Shown piece after piece: positions 1 through 8,021 of a stretch of DNA of 64,000 nucleotides. The notes under the pieces are model-generated. The model was not told where the DNA came from, made no database searches, and saw only the letters and a program-made list of their open reading frames with translations. Numbering within the stretch: position 1 is the first letter of the stretch; every line of letters starts with the position of its first letter. This stretch comes from Runella zeae DSM 19591 (GTDB lineage: Bacteria > Bacteroidota > Bacteroidia > Cytophagales > Spirosomataceae): the NCBI RefSeq assembly GCF_000423565.1, contig NZ_AUIF01000017.1, positions 1 through 64,000 on the forward strand. Reading direction: 5' to 3'. The translations under genes and the position numbers were made by a program.

Positions 1-272
1 ATATGGCGAGCATTGACCAATATTAAATTCAGACTTTCACTCAAAATATTGTACACTGGCTTCCAGTAAACACCCGTACTCTCCATTGCTCCGTGGGTTA
101 CCTCTTTACTCTTTAACCATGATAAAAGCTCGCCTAAATCCTCAGTAAACGTTAAAAATGTTCGAGTTTCCACTCCTATACCATCACCTCGTATCGTTAC
201 TACTACCTTCTTCTCGTGGACATCTATGCCACACCCTCGTTTGATAATCAATTCAAAATTGTTAGATTCCAT
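1..272 (-). CDS. IS110-family transposase, N-terminal part (cut by window edge)
   Basis: About 90 codons are read leftwards from an ATG at 272 and run off the window. The N-terminus has the RuvC-like DEDD motif of IS110 transposases: CGIDVHEKKVVVTI carries the first acidic residue, and AMESTGVYWKPV carries the second, about 50 residues on. IS110 enzymes recombine DNA through a DEDD domain plus a C-terminal serine domain, which lies outside the window. The frame is open over its whole visible length, so there is no sign of decay. The element is inserted in divergent orientation beside plsC. Whether it belongs to the IS110 or IS1111 subgroup cannot be told from this end. Confidence 0.88.
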   Translation of the reverse strand, partial: MESNNFELIIKRGCGIDVHEKKVVVTIRGDGIGVETRTFLTFTEDLGELLSWLKSKEVTHGAMESTGVYWKPVYNILSESLNLILVNARH

Positions 273-454
273 TGTATGAAAATTGTTGGTTTATATTCCA
301 GAAATCAATTTTCATGCCTCTGTGTGTTATAACAATAGCATGGATGTTTCATGTGATTTTCAGACTTAGTAAAAGGTTTCTCTAAAAGATTTTCTTGTTC
401 AATATTCGACAATTACTTTTACATTTTTGGTATTGTCATTTACAATTTTCGTTG
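273..454 (-). mobile_element. Probable non-coding left end of the IS110 element (candidate bridge-RNA region)
   Basis: These 182 bases separate the transposase start from plsC and hold no ORF that makes sense. They contain a perfect 10-bp inverted repeat, ATGAAAATTG at 276-285 and CAATTTTCAT at 306-315, enclosing a 20-base loop. In IS110-group elements the left end upstream of the transposase is known to encode a bridge RNA with large internal loops, read in the same direction as the transposase. That this region does so is inference. The outer boundary of the element is not visible, and part of the stretch may be the plsC promoter. Confidence 0.4.
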
Positions 455-1189
455 ATGAAACTTCTTTACACGATTTGGTGTGGTTTTTGGCTTATAATTA
501 TCTTTTTGATTTTATTTCCTACGATGTTTATTTGTTTACAACGTCGTCAATGGAAACCGTATGCTCATTGGCTTAATCGACTTTGGGGCAAGCTTTTCTT
601 TCCACTAGCAGGTATCCGAATCGAAATAGAATATCGTTATAAACCTTCTACTGACAAAGCCTACGTTTTTTGTGCCAATCACTTTTCATACTTAGATATT
701 GCAGTGATGGGGGTTATTTTAGACAATTACTTTGCTTTTGTCGGAAAGCATGGCGTAAAAAATATTCCTTTGTTTGGGTATATGTTTCGCCACTTGCACA
801 TACAAGTAAACCGAGAAAATAGCCAAAGCCGTGTATCCTCTCTCAACAAGGCTATTAAGACCTTATCACAAAATAGGAGCGTGGTGATTTATCCTGAAGG
901 GGGTATCAAAACAAAACAGCCACCCAAAATGCACTATCCTTGGATGGACGGGGCTTTTAGGATGGCTATTCATCAACAAGTACCGGTAGTGCCGATAACC
1001 CTATTGACCAATTATAAAATTTTACCAGACAAAAATCCTATTCGCTTGCATAGATACCCAATGCGAGCGATAGTACACGAGCCTTTGCTTACCATAGGTC
1101 TAAGCTCTCAAGATGTCTCACTACTAAGAGACAAATGCTATCAAGTGATAGACGAAGAGTTAAAAAAGCATCATCTTCTCAAAAATTGA
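455..1189 (+). CDS. plsC: 1-acyl-sn-glycerol-3-phosphate acyltransferase (PlsC family)
   Basis: Membrane-bound acyltransferase that makes phosphatidic acid from lysophosphatidic acid. The product is 244 aa, usual for the family. A hydrophobic N-terminal helix (about 5-27) is followed by catalytic motif HFSYLD (His76, Asp81) and the substrate-binding motif YPEGGIKT (about 146-153), a variant of the usual FPEGTRS. I chose ATG 455: an in-frame TTG at 395 would add 20 residues ahead of the membrane helix. The gene stands alone between the IS110 element and a convergent sigma-factor operon. A different acyl acceptor, such as an ornithine lipid, cannot be excluded. Confidence 0.85.
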   Translation: MKLLYTIWCGFWLIIIFLILFPTMFICLQRRQWKPYAHWLNRLWGKLFFPLAGIRIEIEYRYKPSTDKAYVFCANHFSYLDIAVMGVILDNYFAFVGKHGVKNIPLFGYMFRHLHIQVNRENSQSRVSSLNKAIKTLSQNRSVVIYPEGGIKTKQPPKMHYPWMDGAFRMAIHQQVPVVPITLLTNYKILPDKNPIRLHRYPMRAIVHEPLLTIGLSSQDVSLLRDKCYQVIDEELKKHHLLKN

Positions 1190-1240
1190 GAAGGAGAAAG
1201 AATATTACACAAAACAAAAAAGCAGCCCACCTTCAGCACA

Positions 1241-1480
1241 TTAGGCTACCGGCAGACTGCTCTTATAATTTTGAGAATACTCCAGAATGTTAGCAACGAC
1301 ACCCTTAGAAGGGGTACGTTCTATTTTGTTCATTAGCATTTTTATCTCAAGGGTCTCAAGATAAAACTCTAAAAGCTCTTGATCGCTAATTAAAGCATCT
1401 TCAATGAGCGTGTTTTCTTCATCGGTAGTTTCTTCATAAACATACCGAATTACATCATCTGGGGTAAACGTTTGTGTCAT
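1241..1480 (-). CDS. Small acidic protein coupled to the ECF sigma factor
   Basis: A 79-aa acidic protein (TPDDVIRYVYEETTDEENT near the N-terminus) of no family I recognise. Its start overlaps the last 26 bases of the sigma-factor gene, so translation is probably coupled. No zinc-binding HxxxCxxC motif and no membrane helix are seen, so it is not a classical ZAS anti-sigma factor. A small cytoplasmic partner that modulates the sigma factor is an inference from position only. Confidence 0.7.
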   Translation of the reverse strand: MTQTFTPDDVIRYVYEETTDEENTLIEDALISDQELLEFYLETLEIKMLMNKIERTPSKGVVANILEYSQNYKSSLPVA

Positions 1481-2054
1481 ATATAGGAACGCGTTTGCTG
1501 AGTTGCTTTCGCAAATTGATCAGCGCGTAACGCATTCTCCCCAAAGCCGTGTTGATACTCACTCCTGTGGCATCGGCAATTTCTTGGAAACTCATGTCTT
1601 CGTAGTGCCGCATAATAAGCACTTCTCTTTGAGGATCCGGCAATCGTTGAATCAGTTCGCGAAGGTGTTCGTGCGTTTCTTGACGAATCTGAAGTGACTC
1701 AATTGAGTCCTCTGAAAAGTCTAACGTATTAAACACGTTGCTTCCGTCTTCAAACACTATTTCGGGGTAGCGTTTGTCGCGCCGAAAATGGTCAATAGCC
1801 AAATTGTGAGCAATTCTCAATATCCACGGCAAAAACTTGCCTTCATCGTTATACTTACCAGATTTGATGGTGTCAATCGCTTTTACAAAACTATCTTGCA
1901 TCAAATCCTCGGCCACGTACTGATCCTTAACAATCAAATAAATGGTGGTGTAAATTTTGGACTTGTGACGCTGAACGAGTTTTTCGAATGCTTTCTCGTT
2001 GCCATGCATATACAATGAAACCAGCTCACTGTCGCTAACTTGGTACTTTTCCAT
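1455..2054 (-). CDS. ECF-type RNA polymerase sigma factor
   Basis: Extracytoplasmic-function sigma-70 factor of 199 aa. Region 2 (about 25-95) contains the typical segment VAEDLMQDSFVKAI and the -10-binding stretch LPWILRIAHNLAIDHFRR. Region 4 (about 140-188) has LPDPQREVLIMRHYEDMSFQ followed by a helix-turn-helix with the GVSINTALGRMRYAL recognition segment. It starts with ATG at 2054 and overlaps the downstream 79-aa gene. Target genes are unknown. A GCAAC/CATC promoter-like pair at 17167-17192 is one candidate target in this window. A TATCTTTG box upstream suggests transcription by the housekeeping sigma factor. Confidence 0.92.
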   Translation of the reverse strand: MEKYQVSDSELVSLYMHGNEKAFEKLVQRHKSKIYTTIYLIVKDQYVAEDLMQDSFVKAIDTIKSGKYNDEGKFLPWILRIAHNLAIDHFRRDKRYPEIVFEDGSNVFNTLDFSEDSIESLQIRQETHEHLRELIQRLPDPQREVLIMRHYEDMSFQEIADATGVSINTALGRMRYALINLRKQLSKRVPIYDTNVYPR

Positions 2055-2359
2055 TTCAGTATGTACAATTAGTTAACGTAAAGCTTTGTTTCGATATTGT
2101 ATCCTCCGTAGGTTTAAGTTGAAGAAAAATTATTTGCGTCTGTTCGTTGTGCCAAAGATAAAACATAAAAAAAATATTGTGCAAGTATTTGCCAAATTTT
2201 TTTTAAAGTGTAAAGGAAACACCAAATTTAATTCTGATTATTTTCTTGAATGCCGAATTAATGTCTGTATTACACTAATCAAAGAAAAAATTGGATAGGT
2301 GTATATTTTGAGGCTTAAATCAATGAGTTGCCTGTATTTTCCTTAAGTAAAAATCATTA
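2055..2359. other. Intergenic region between hisA and the sigma-factor operon
   Basis: This 305-base, A+T-rich stretch has no credible gene; a 70-codon rightward open frame from 2086 is lysine/phenylalanine-rich low-complexity sequence with no family resemblance. It holds the probable promoter of the sigma factor at 2153-2185. No terminator hairpin for hisA was found. Confidence 0.6.
2153..2185 (-). promoter_or_regulatory. Bacteroidota-type promoter candidate for the ECF sigma gene
   Basis: Read on the minus strand, a TATCTTTG box (2160-2153) fits the Bacteroidota -7 consensus TAnnTTTG. It is preceded 21 bases upstream by CTTG (2185-2182), close to the TTTG -33 element. This would give a leader of roughly 90 bases before the ATG at 2054. 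Confidence 0.45.
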
Positions 2360-3088
2360 TTATGTGTAGGCTATCCACTTACTAAGCTCTGACAACGATA
2401 CCCTGCCTTCATAGATAGCTTTACCAACAATCACGCCAAAAAGATTCATTTCGGCTAATTTTTCAATATCTCCCAAATTGCTCACTCCACCGCTCGCAAT
2501 TATATTTAGAGAAGGAGATTGTTGTTGAAGTTTTTTGTACAAATCAAAGGATGGTCCTTGAAGCAATCCATCTTTGGCAACATCTGTACTGATAACATAG
2601 GTAGCACCTTTTTCTACCCATTGTTGTACAAAATCATATACCCAAATCGCCGTTCCTTCCTCCCAGCCGCTTACGGCTACTTTTTCGTTGCGAGCGTCGG
2701 CTCCTAAAATCATTTTATCGCCACCATGCTTTTGAAGCCATCCTTCAAATAGCTCAGGATTTTTGACGGCGATACTTCCACCCGTGACTTGTTTGGCTCC
2801 TGATTCAAATACGACTCGTAAATCATCATCGGACTGTACACCTCCTCCAAAATCAATATGAAGGCCTGTTTTGGTAGAAATAGTTTCTAGTACTTTCCAG
2901 TTTACGACTTTTTTGGCTTTTGCCCCGTCAAGGTCCACTAAGTGTAATCGACTAAGGCCTGCATCCTCAAATTGCTTGGCCACTTCTAATGGATTTTCGT
3001 TGTATACTGTTTTTTGACTATAATCGCCTTGGGTAAGGCGAACACATTTTCCTTCGATGAGGTCTATGGCAGGGATGATTTGAAACAT
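2360..3088 (-). CDS. hisA: Phosphoribosylformimino-AICAR ribotide isomerase (HisA)
   Basis: HisA opens the ring of ProFAR to PRFAR in histidine synthesis. The 242-aa TIM barrel starts MFQIIPAIDLIEGKCVRL, with the catalytic Asp at position 9, and carries the second catalytic Asp in STDVAKDGLLQG. The phosphate-binding segments IASGGVSN and GVIVGKAIYEG are present near the C-terminus. Length and motifs are normal. No other his gene is in the window: its neighbours are an ECF sigma factor and mutS2. A related HisF is less likely because the N-terminus follows the HisA pattern. Confidence 0.93.
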   Translation of the reverse strand: MFQIIPAIDLIEGKCVRLTQGDYSQKTVYNENPLEVAKQFEDAGLSRLHLVDLDGAKAKKVVNWKVLETISTKTGLHIDFGGGVQSDDDLRVVFESGAKQVTGGSIAVKNPELFEGWLQKHGGDKMILGADARNEKVAVSGWEEGTAIWVYDFVQQWVEKGATYVISTDVAKDGLLQGPSFDLYKKLQQQSPSLNIIASGGVSNLGDIEKLAEMNLFGVIVGKAIYEGRVSLSELSKWIAYT

Positions 3089-3258
3089 GTTTTTAGGAAA
3101 CTACAGAAGACTAAAATTGCTAAATACGATGCGAAAGTAGCTTAAACGCTGCGTTAGTCCTACCTTTGTAGGAACTTTTCGTGGAATATTTATCATTTAT
3201 CACTAAGCATTTACTGCCTCTAAATGGATGAATATTCGGTGGTAAATGTTTGATATAT

Positions 3259-5664
3259 ATGTTATACCCGCAAGATTTAGAACAAAAATTAGGATTCGAC
3301 CGTATTCGCGAGCAGCTAAGTGAGCTATGCCTAAGCCCACTTGGGCAAGCTTTTGTGCAAAAAATCCGCTTTTCCGACAATTTTGTCGTGATTGATAAAC
3401 TTACCCGCCAAACAGCCGAAATGAAAAATATTTTGGAAGAAACGACGGGGGAGTTTCCAGCCCAAAACTATTTGGACGCTACGCCAGCTTTAGAAAAAAT
3501 CAGAATAGAGGGCATGTTGCTCTCCTTGGATGAGTTTTTTGATCTTAAGCTTTCTCTACGCACCATTCGCCAAGTACTTAAGTTTTTGGCCGACCAAGAA
3601 GAAGGGCGCTTTCCGTTTTTGACAGATTTAGCAGGGAATATAAAAGTAGAAAAATCGGTTAGTGACGCCATTGACCGTATCATCGATGACCGTGGTCAAA
3701 TCCGCGACAATGCTTCGCCTCAATTAGCGGATATTCGTCGTAGGTTGATTGCCGAAGCGGCAGGTGTACGCAAAAAACTTGATTCTATGCTCAAACACGC
3801 CAAAAGCAGTGGCTGGGTAGGAGATGATGTATCATTGACGGTCAGAAATGGCCGCATGGTGATACCTATTGCGGCCGAACATAAGCGCAAACTAAAGGGC
3901 TTTGTGCATGATGAATCTGCCACAGGGCAAACCCTCTTCATCGAACCCGCCGATGTGCTGGACGCCAACAACGAAATCAGAGAACTAGAATATGCCGAAC
4001 GCCGCGAAATCAATCGGATTTTGATTGAATTGGCCAATCGCATCCGCCCTCATTTGGCTGATTTACAAAAAGCGTATCAGTTTTTAGGAATGGTAGACTT
4101 CATCAGAGCCAAAGCAAAATTTGCTTCTATACTCGGTGCTACCAACCCCAAATTTGTCAATCAGCCTATTGTAGACTGGCGTCTGGCACAGCACCCTTTG
4201 CTTTTTTTATTTTTCCAAAAACAAAATAGAAAAGTAGTGCCTCTCACCATTCAACTCCAGCAGAATCAGCGCATTCTGGTGATTTCGGGTCCGAATGCGG
4301 GAGGAAAGTCGGTGGCGTTGAAAACCCTCGGACTAGTACAATATATGCTACAATGTGGCTTGTTGGTACCCATGCGTGAGGACTCGACGGTAGGCCTTTT
4401 TCAAAACCTCTTTATTGATATTGGCGATGAGCAAAGCCTTGACAATGACCTCAGTACGTATAGTAGTCATTTGACTAATATGCGCCATTTTTTGCAGTTT
4501 TCGCACAAGCGTACTTTGTTTTTGATTGATGAGTTTGGGACTGGTACTGAGCCAAGTTTGGGTGGAGCTATAGCGGAGGCTATCTTAGAAGACCTTACCA
4601 AATCTGGGGCCTATGGCGTAATCAATACCCACTATACCAATCTTAAAACCTATGCCGACAAAACCAACGGCTTGGTCAATGGAGCGATGCGCTATGATGG
4701 AGAGCACCTTGAGCCGCTTTATGAGTTAGAAATCGGGAAGCCAGGCAGTAGCTTTGCTTTTGAAATCGCCTCTAAGATTGGTTTGCCCAAGACAGTGGTG
4801 GAAAGAGCTAAAGGTAAGCTTGGTACTCAACAAGTCAATTTTGAAAAATTGCTCAAAGAACTAGATATTGAAAAGAAAGTATTTGCCGACAAAAACCTAG
4901 AGATAGGAATCAAAGAACGCAAGCTAGCTCAACAACTTGTAGAAACGACCGCTTTGCAATTACGGCTTGATACTGAGCAAAAAAAGATTTTGAATGAAGC
5001 CAAACAAAAAGCGAAGCAGCTCTTAGCAGAAACCAACCAACGCATCGAAAACACGATTCGGGAAATCAAGGAAAACAAAGCCGAAAGAGATACTACCAAA
5101 ATCGTAAGGCAGGAGTTAGAGCAATTTGAGAAAAAGGAACTCCAAATTGAAACCGTAATCGAACCAGAAAGAGAAGAGTTTTTACCAGAAAAAGGCGAAA
5201 TCGCCGTGGGTAGTTTCGTTCGTATCAAAGGACAATCTACGGTGGGAGAAGTATTAGCTTTGAAAGGGAAAGATGCCGAAATACGCATCGGAGATTTAAA
5301 ATCCAATATCAAACTCAATCGTCTTGAAAAAGTCTCCAAAAAGGCTTTTAAAGAAGCTACTGGCGAAAAAAGCCCCGGCCCAAAACTAGGAGGTATTGAC
5401 CTCAATGAAAAGATGTTGAATTTTAGTTTTAATCTTGACATCAGAGGCAAGCGTGGCGAAGAAGCAATGGTAGAGCTTGATGATTTTATCAATAATGCCA
5501 TTGTACTAGGCTACGACGAACTACGCATCGTTCATGGCAAAGGCGACGGGATATTGAGGCAATTGGTTCGAAATCACCTCAAGTCATTCAAACAAGTTGG
5601 CAAAATGAACGACGAACACCCCGACCGTGGTGGTGCTGGAGTTACGATTGTGCAGATGCGATAA
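3259..5664 (+). CDS. mutS2: Endonuclease MutS2
   Basis: MutS2 family ATPase of 801 aa, thought to act in suppression of recombination or in ribosome-collision rescue. The N-terminal clamp/core helices (1-300) precede the ATPase with Walker A SGPNAGGKSVALKT (about 348), Walker B LFLIDEFGTGTEPS and the ABC-type signature. A long charged coiled coil follows (about 515-650). The C-terminal Smr nuclease domain contains LDIRGKRGEEAM and the HGKGDGILR motif. I use ATG 3259; an in-frame TTG nine bases upstream is less likely. It is transcribed divergently from hisA. Confidence 0.94.
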   Translation: MLYPQDLEQKLGFDRIREQLSELCLSPLGQAFVQKIRFSDNFVVIDKLTRQTAEMKNILEETTGEFPAQNYLDATPALEKIRIEGMLLSLDEFFDLKLSLRTIRQVLKFLADQEEGRFPFLTDLAGNIKVEKSVSDAIDRIIDDRGQIRDNASPQLADIRRRLIAEAAGVRKKLDSMLKHAKSSGWVGDDVSLTVRNGRMVIPIAAEHKRKLKGFVHDESATGQTLFIEPADVLDANNEIRELEYAERREINRILIELANRIRPHLADLQKAYQFLGMVDFIRAKAKFASILGATNPKFVNQPIVDWRLAQHPLLFLFFQKQNRKVVPLTIQLQQNQRILVISGPNAGGKSVALKTLGLVQYMLQCGLLVPMREDSTVGLFQNLFIDIGDEQSLDNDLSTYSSHLTNMRHFLQFSHKRTLFLIDEFGTGTEPSLGGAIAEAILEDLTKSGAYGVINTHYTNLKTYADKTNGLVNGAMRYDGEHLEPLYELEIGKPGSSFAFEIASKIGLPKTVVERAKGKLGTQQVNFEKLLKELDIEKKVFADKNLEIGIKERKLAQQLVETTALQLRLDTEQKKILNEAKQKAKQLLAETNQRIENTIREIKENKAERDTTKIVRQELEQFEKKELQIETVIEPEREEFLPEKGEIAVGSFVRIKGQSTVGEVLALKGKDAEIRIGDLKSNIKLNRLEKVSKKAFKEATGEKSPGPKLGGIDLNEKMLNFSFNLDIRGKRGEEAMVELDDFINNAIVLGYDELRIVHGKGDGILRQLVRNHLKSFKQVGKMNDEHPDRGGAGVTIVQMR

Positions 5665-5709
5665 GAAAGCTTATATTGCATCTGCAATCTACTTCATCAT
5701 CAGCCCACT

Positions 5710-6897
5710 ATGCCTTTGTTTCAAGACCCACTCGCTATCTTAGTTGTTTTGATGCTCAATATCGTTATTTCTGAGCAGCTAGCACGTTTGCCTTATCTAC
5801 GTCATATGGGGACGGCACTAATCGTCATTTTGTTTACCGCCCTTACTTCCAATATCGGCTTGATTCCTGCCTCCACTGATGTACCTCCTCTGTATGACGG
5901 CATTTTTACTTACCTCGCTCCCGTTTCTATTTTTTATTTATTGCTTACTGTCAATCTAAAGGATATTCAAAAGGCGGGCAAGCCCATGATAGGTAGTTTT
6001 TTGCTCGGAGCACTTGGTACAATGTTGGGCGTTACTGCGGGGATTGTTGCTATCAACGGCCCCGAGGGTTTCGGTAAATTTTATTATGCACTAGGAGGGA
6101 TGTTTACGGGTACCTACATTGGAGGAAGTAGTAACTTCAACGCGATTGCTCTTCATTATGGTATTAACAAAGAGGGGCATTTGTATGCCTCTGCCACGGC
6201 GATAGATAATATTTTGACGGCTCTGTGGATGATATCAACCCTTCTTTTGCCGCAACTGTTGAATCGTTACTTTCCTCGTCGGAGTCCAAGTTCTTCTTCA
6301 GCCCAAGTTCTACCTTCACTTGAAACGGAAATATCTTCAGCCACCAACGATACCGAGACCTTCACTCCCCAAGATTTAGCTATCTTAATCGGTTTGGGGG
6401 CTTTTGGCCTTTTGGTATCTAGCCAAGTATCGCTTTGGTTTCCCAAAATACCTTCGATTTTGGTACTTACGACCTTGGCTTTAGGACTAGCACAGTGGCC
6501 TGTGATTCAGCGTTTGCGAGGAATGAAAGTGCTTGCTATGTTTTGTATTTACTTATTTTTGGCAGTTATTGGCGCATTCTGCGATATTGAAGCACTTTTC
6601 AAAGACGGCACTTTGGCTCTTAGTATGGTGATTTTCGTAAGTGTGCTCATTACGGTTCATGCCAGTATTATTTTTGGAATCGGAGCCTTATTGAAGCAAG
6701 ATTGGGATATACTGGCGATTGCATCGCAAGCCAATGTGGGGGGCTCGGCCTCGGCTTTGGCTCTTTCCAAAAGTCTCAATCGCCCAGATTTGTACCTGCC
6801 TGCTATCTTGGTTGGAGCTTTGGGCAATGCCCTCGGTACGTACTGTGGGTTGGCAGTAGCTCAATTCTTAACTACTCTATTTGGTACTGAGTTTTAA
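5710..6897 (+). CDS. DUF819 family integral membrane protein
   Basis: A 395-aa polytopic membrane protein with about ten hydrophobic segments. The glycine-rich motif GGMFTGTYIGGSSNFNAIA near residues 137-155 and the later SQANVGGSASALALSK are typical of the DUF819/YjcL family, whose fold resembles sodium-coupled transporters with two inverted repeats. The substrate is unknown. A polar Ser/Thr-rich linker at about 196-222 separates the two halves. It lies 45 bases after mutS2 and just before murI, in the same direction, and the three genes may be co-transcribed. Confidence 0.85.
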   Translation: MPLFQDPLAILVVLMLNIVISEQLARLPYLRHMGTALIVILFTALTSNIGLIPASTDVPPLYDGIFTYLAPVSIFYLLLTVNLKDIQKAGKPMIGSFLLGALGTMLGVTAGIVAINGPEGFGKFYYALGGMFTGTYIGGSSNFNAIALHYGINKEGHLYASATAIDNILTALWMISTLLLPQLLNRYFPRRSPSSSSAQVLPSLETEISSATNDTETFTPQDLAILIGLGAFGLLVSSQVSLWFPKIPSILVLTTLALGLAQWPVIQRLRGMKVLAMFCIYLFLAVIGAFCDIEALFKDGTLALSMVIFVSVLITVHASIIFGIGALLKQDWDILAIASQANVGGSASALALSKSLNRPDLYLPAILVGALGNALGTYCGLAVAQFLTTLFGTEF

Positions 6898-6922
6898 AAT
6901 AAATTGTAAAAGTAGGAAGTCG

Positions 6923-7747
6923 ATGCAAGGAGCAATCGGAGTATTTGATTCGGGCTATGGAGGCCTCACTATTTTGAAGGAATTAGTAAAACAGCTTCCC
7001 TCTTATGATTATATGTATCTCGGCGACAATGCTCGCGCTCCTTATGGTACGCGGTCGTTTGATACGGTATATCATTATACTTTGGAGTGCGTCAAACATC
7101 TATTTGCCAAAGGTTGCCCTCTCGTTATTTTGGCATGCAATACCGCCTCGGCCAAGGCCTTACGCAATATCCAACAACTAGATTTGCCTCATATTGCTCC
7201 TGACCGAAGGGTATTGGGCGTCATTCGGCCCACTACCGAAGTCATTGGAAATTTTTCCCACACAGGGCATATTGGCATATTTGCGACGGCAGGTACCGTG
7301 GCTTCTGAATCTTATTTGGTCGAAATTGAAAAATTCTTCCCCAAAACTCAGGTCTTTCAAGAAGCGTGTCCGATGTGGGTTCCTTTGATTGAAAACAATG
7401 AATACGACAAAGAAGGGGCTGATTATTTTGTAAAAAAACACATTGATAATTTACTGAAAAAATCTCCTGAGATTGATGCTGTGCTGCTAGGATGTACGCA
7501 TTATCCACTCCTTATCCAGAAAATTCGCCAATTTTTGCCTGCTCATATCCAAATCATCAATCAAGCCGAAATCGTCGCTAGAAGTTTGACAGATTATTTA
7601 CATAGGCATCCCGAAATCGATGAGCGCTGTAGCAAAAATGGAAGCTGTGTTTTTTATACGACCGATTCTACTGAACCCTTCGATCGTCAGTCAGCTATTT
7701 TTTTTGGTGAAAATGTGAAGAGCTTCCATCAAGATTTAATTCCCTAA
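6923..7747 (+). CDS. murI: Glutamate racemase
   Basis: MurI makes D-glutamate for peptidoglycan. The 274-aa product begins MQGAIGVFDSGYGGLT and has both catalytic cysteines in family motifs: LACNTASAKAL (Cys72) and LGCTHYPLL (about Cys189). The substrate-binding LGDNARAPYGTRS is intact. I start at ATG 6923; a longer in-frame reading from 6881 would overlap the DUF819 gene and lacks homology-like sequence. The gene appears essential and unbroken. Confidence 0.95.
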   Translation: MQGAIGVFDSGYGGLTILKELVKQLPSYDYMYLGDNARAPYGTRSFDTVYHYTLECVKHLFAKGCPLVILACNTASAKALRNIQQLDLPHIAPDRRVLGVIRPTTEVIGNFSHTGHIGIFATAGTVASESYLVEIEKFFPKTQVFQEACPMWVPLIENNEYDKEGADYFVKKHIDNLLKKSPEIDAVLLGCTHYPLLIQKIRQFLPAHIQIINQAEIVARSLTDYLHRHPEIDERCSKNGSCVFYTTDSTEPFDRQSAIFFGENVKSFHQDLIP

Positions 7748-8021
7748 GTTGGCGCTCTTTCAATATTCGCCAATGAGGTTCGTATTTCTTCAAGTATTTT
7801 ATTTATCTCCTTTTTTTGCGGCTTAATATTCCTATATCATCTTCTAAATGCTACAAATAGGCCTCTATGAAGTGGAAACGGTTTTTCTAGTTAATCTCTA
7901 TACAAAAATAGTATAATTGCCTTATAATCAGTGTTATATACTGGTTTGAATTTTTTTGAAAATAATTAGGATTTTCAAAAAAAAAGATTTCTTTTGTATT
8001 ATTAAAAGAATAAATAGTATT

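Noticed and set aside
2086-2298. A 70-codon rightward frame in the hisA-sigma gap
   Set aside because: Low-complexity Lys/Phe/Asn composition, no start context, no family likeness, and opposite to the promoter identified for the sigma gene.
2360-3088. Part of a histidine biosynthesis operon
   Set aside because: No other his gene is seen on either side; hisA stands alone here.
4929-5501. Long leftward open frame of 190 codons opposite mutS2
   Set aside because: It is the Ser/Phe-rich antisense shadow of the charged coiled coil of MutS2; the sense frame has clear domains.
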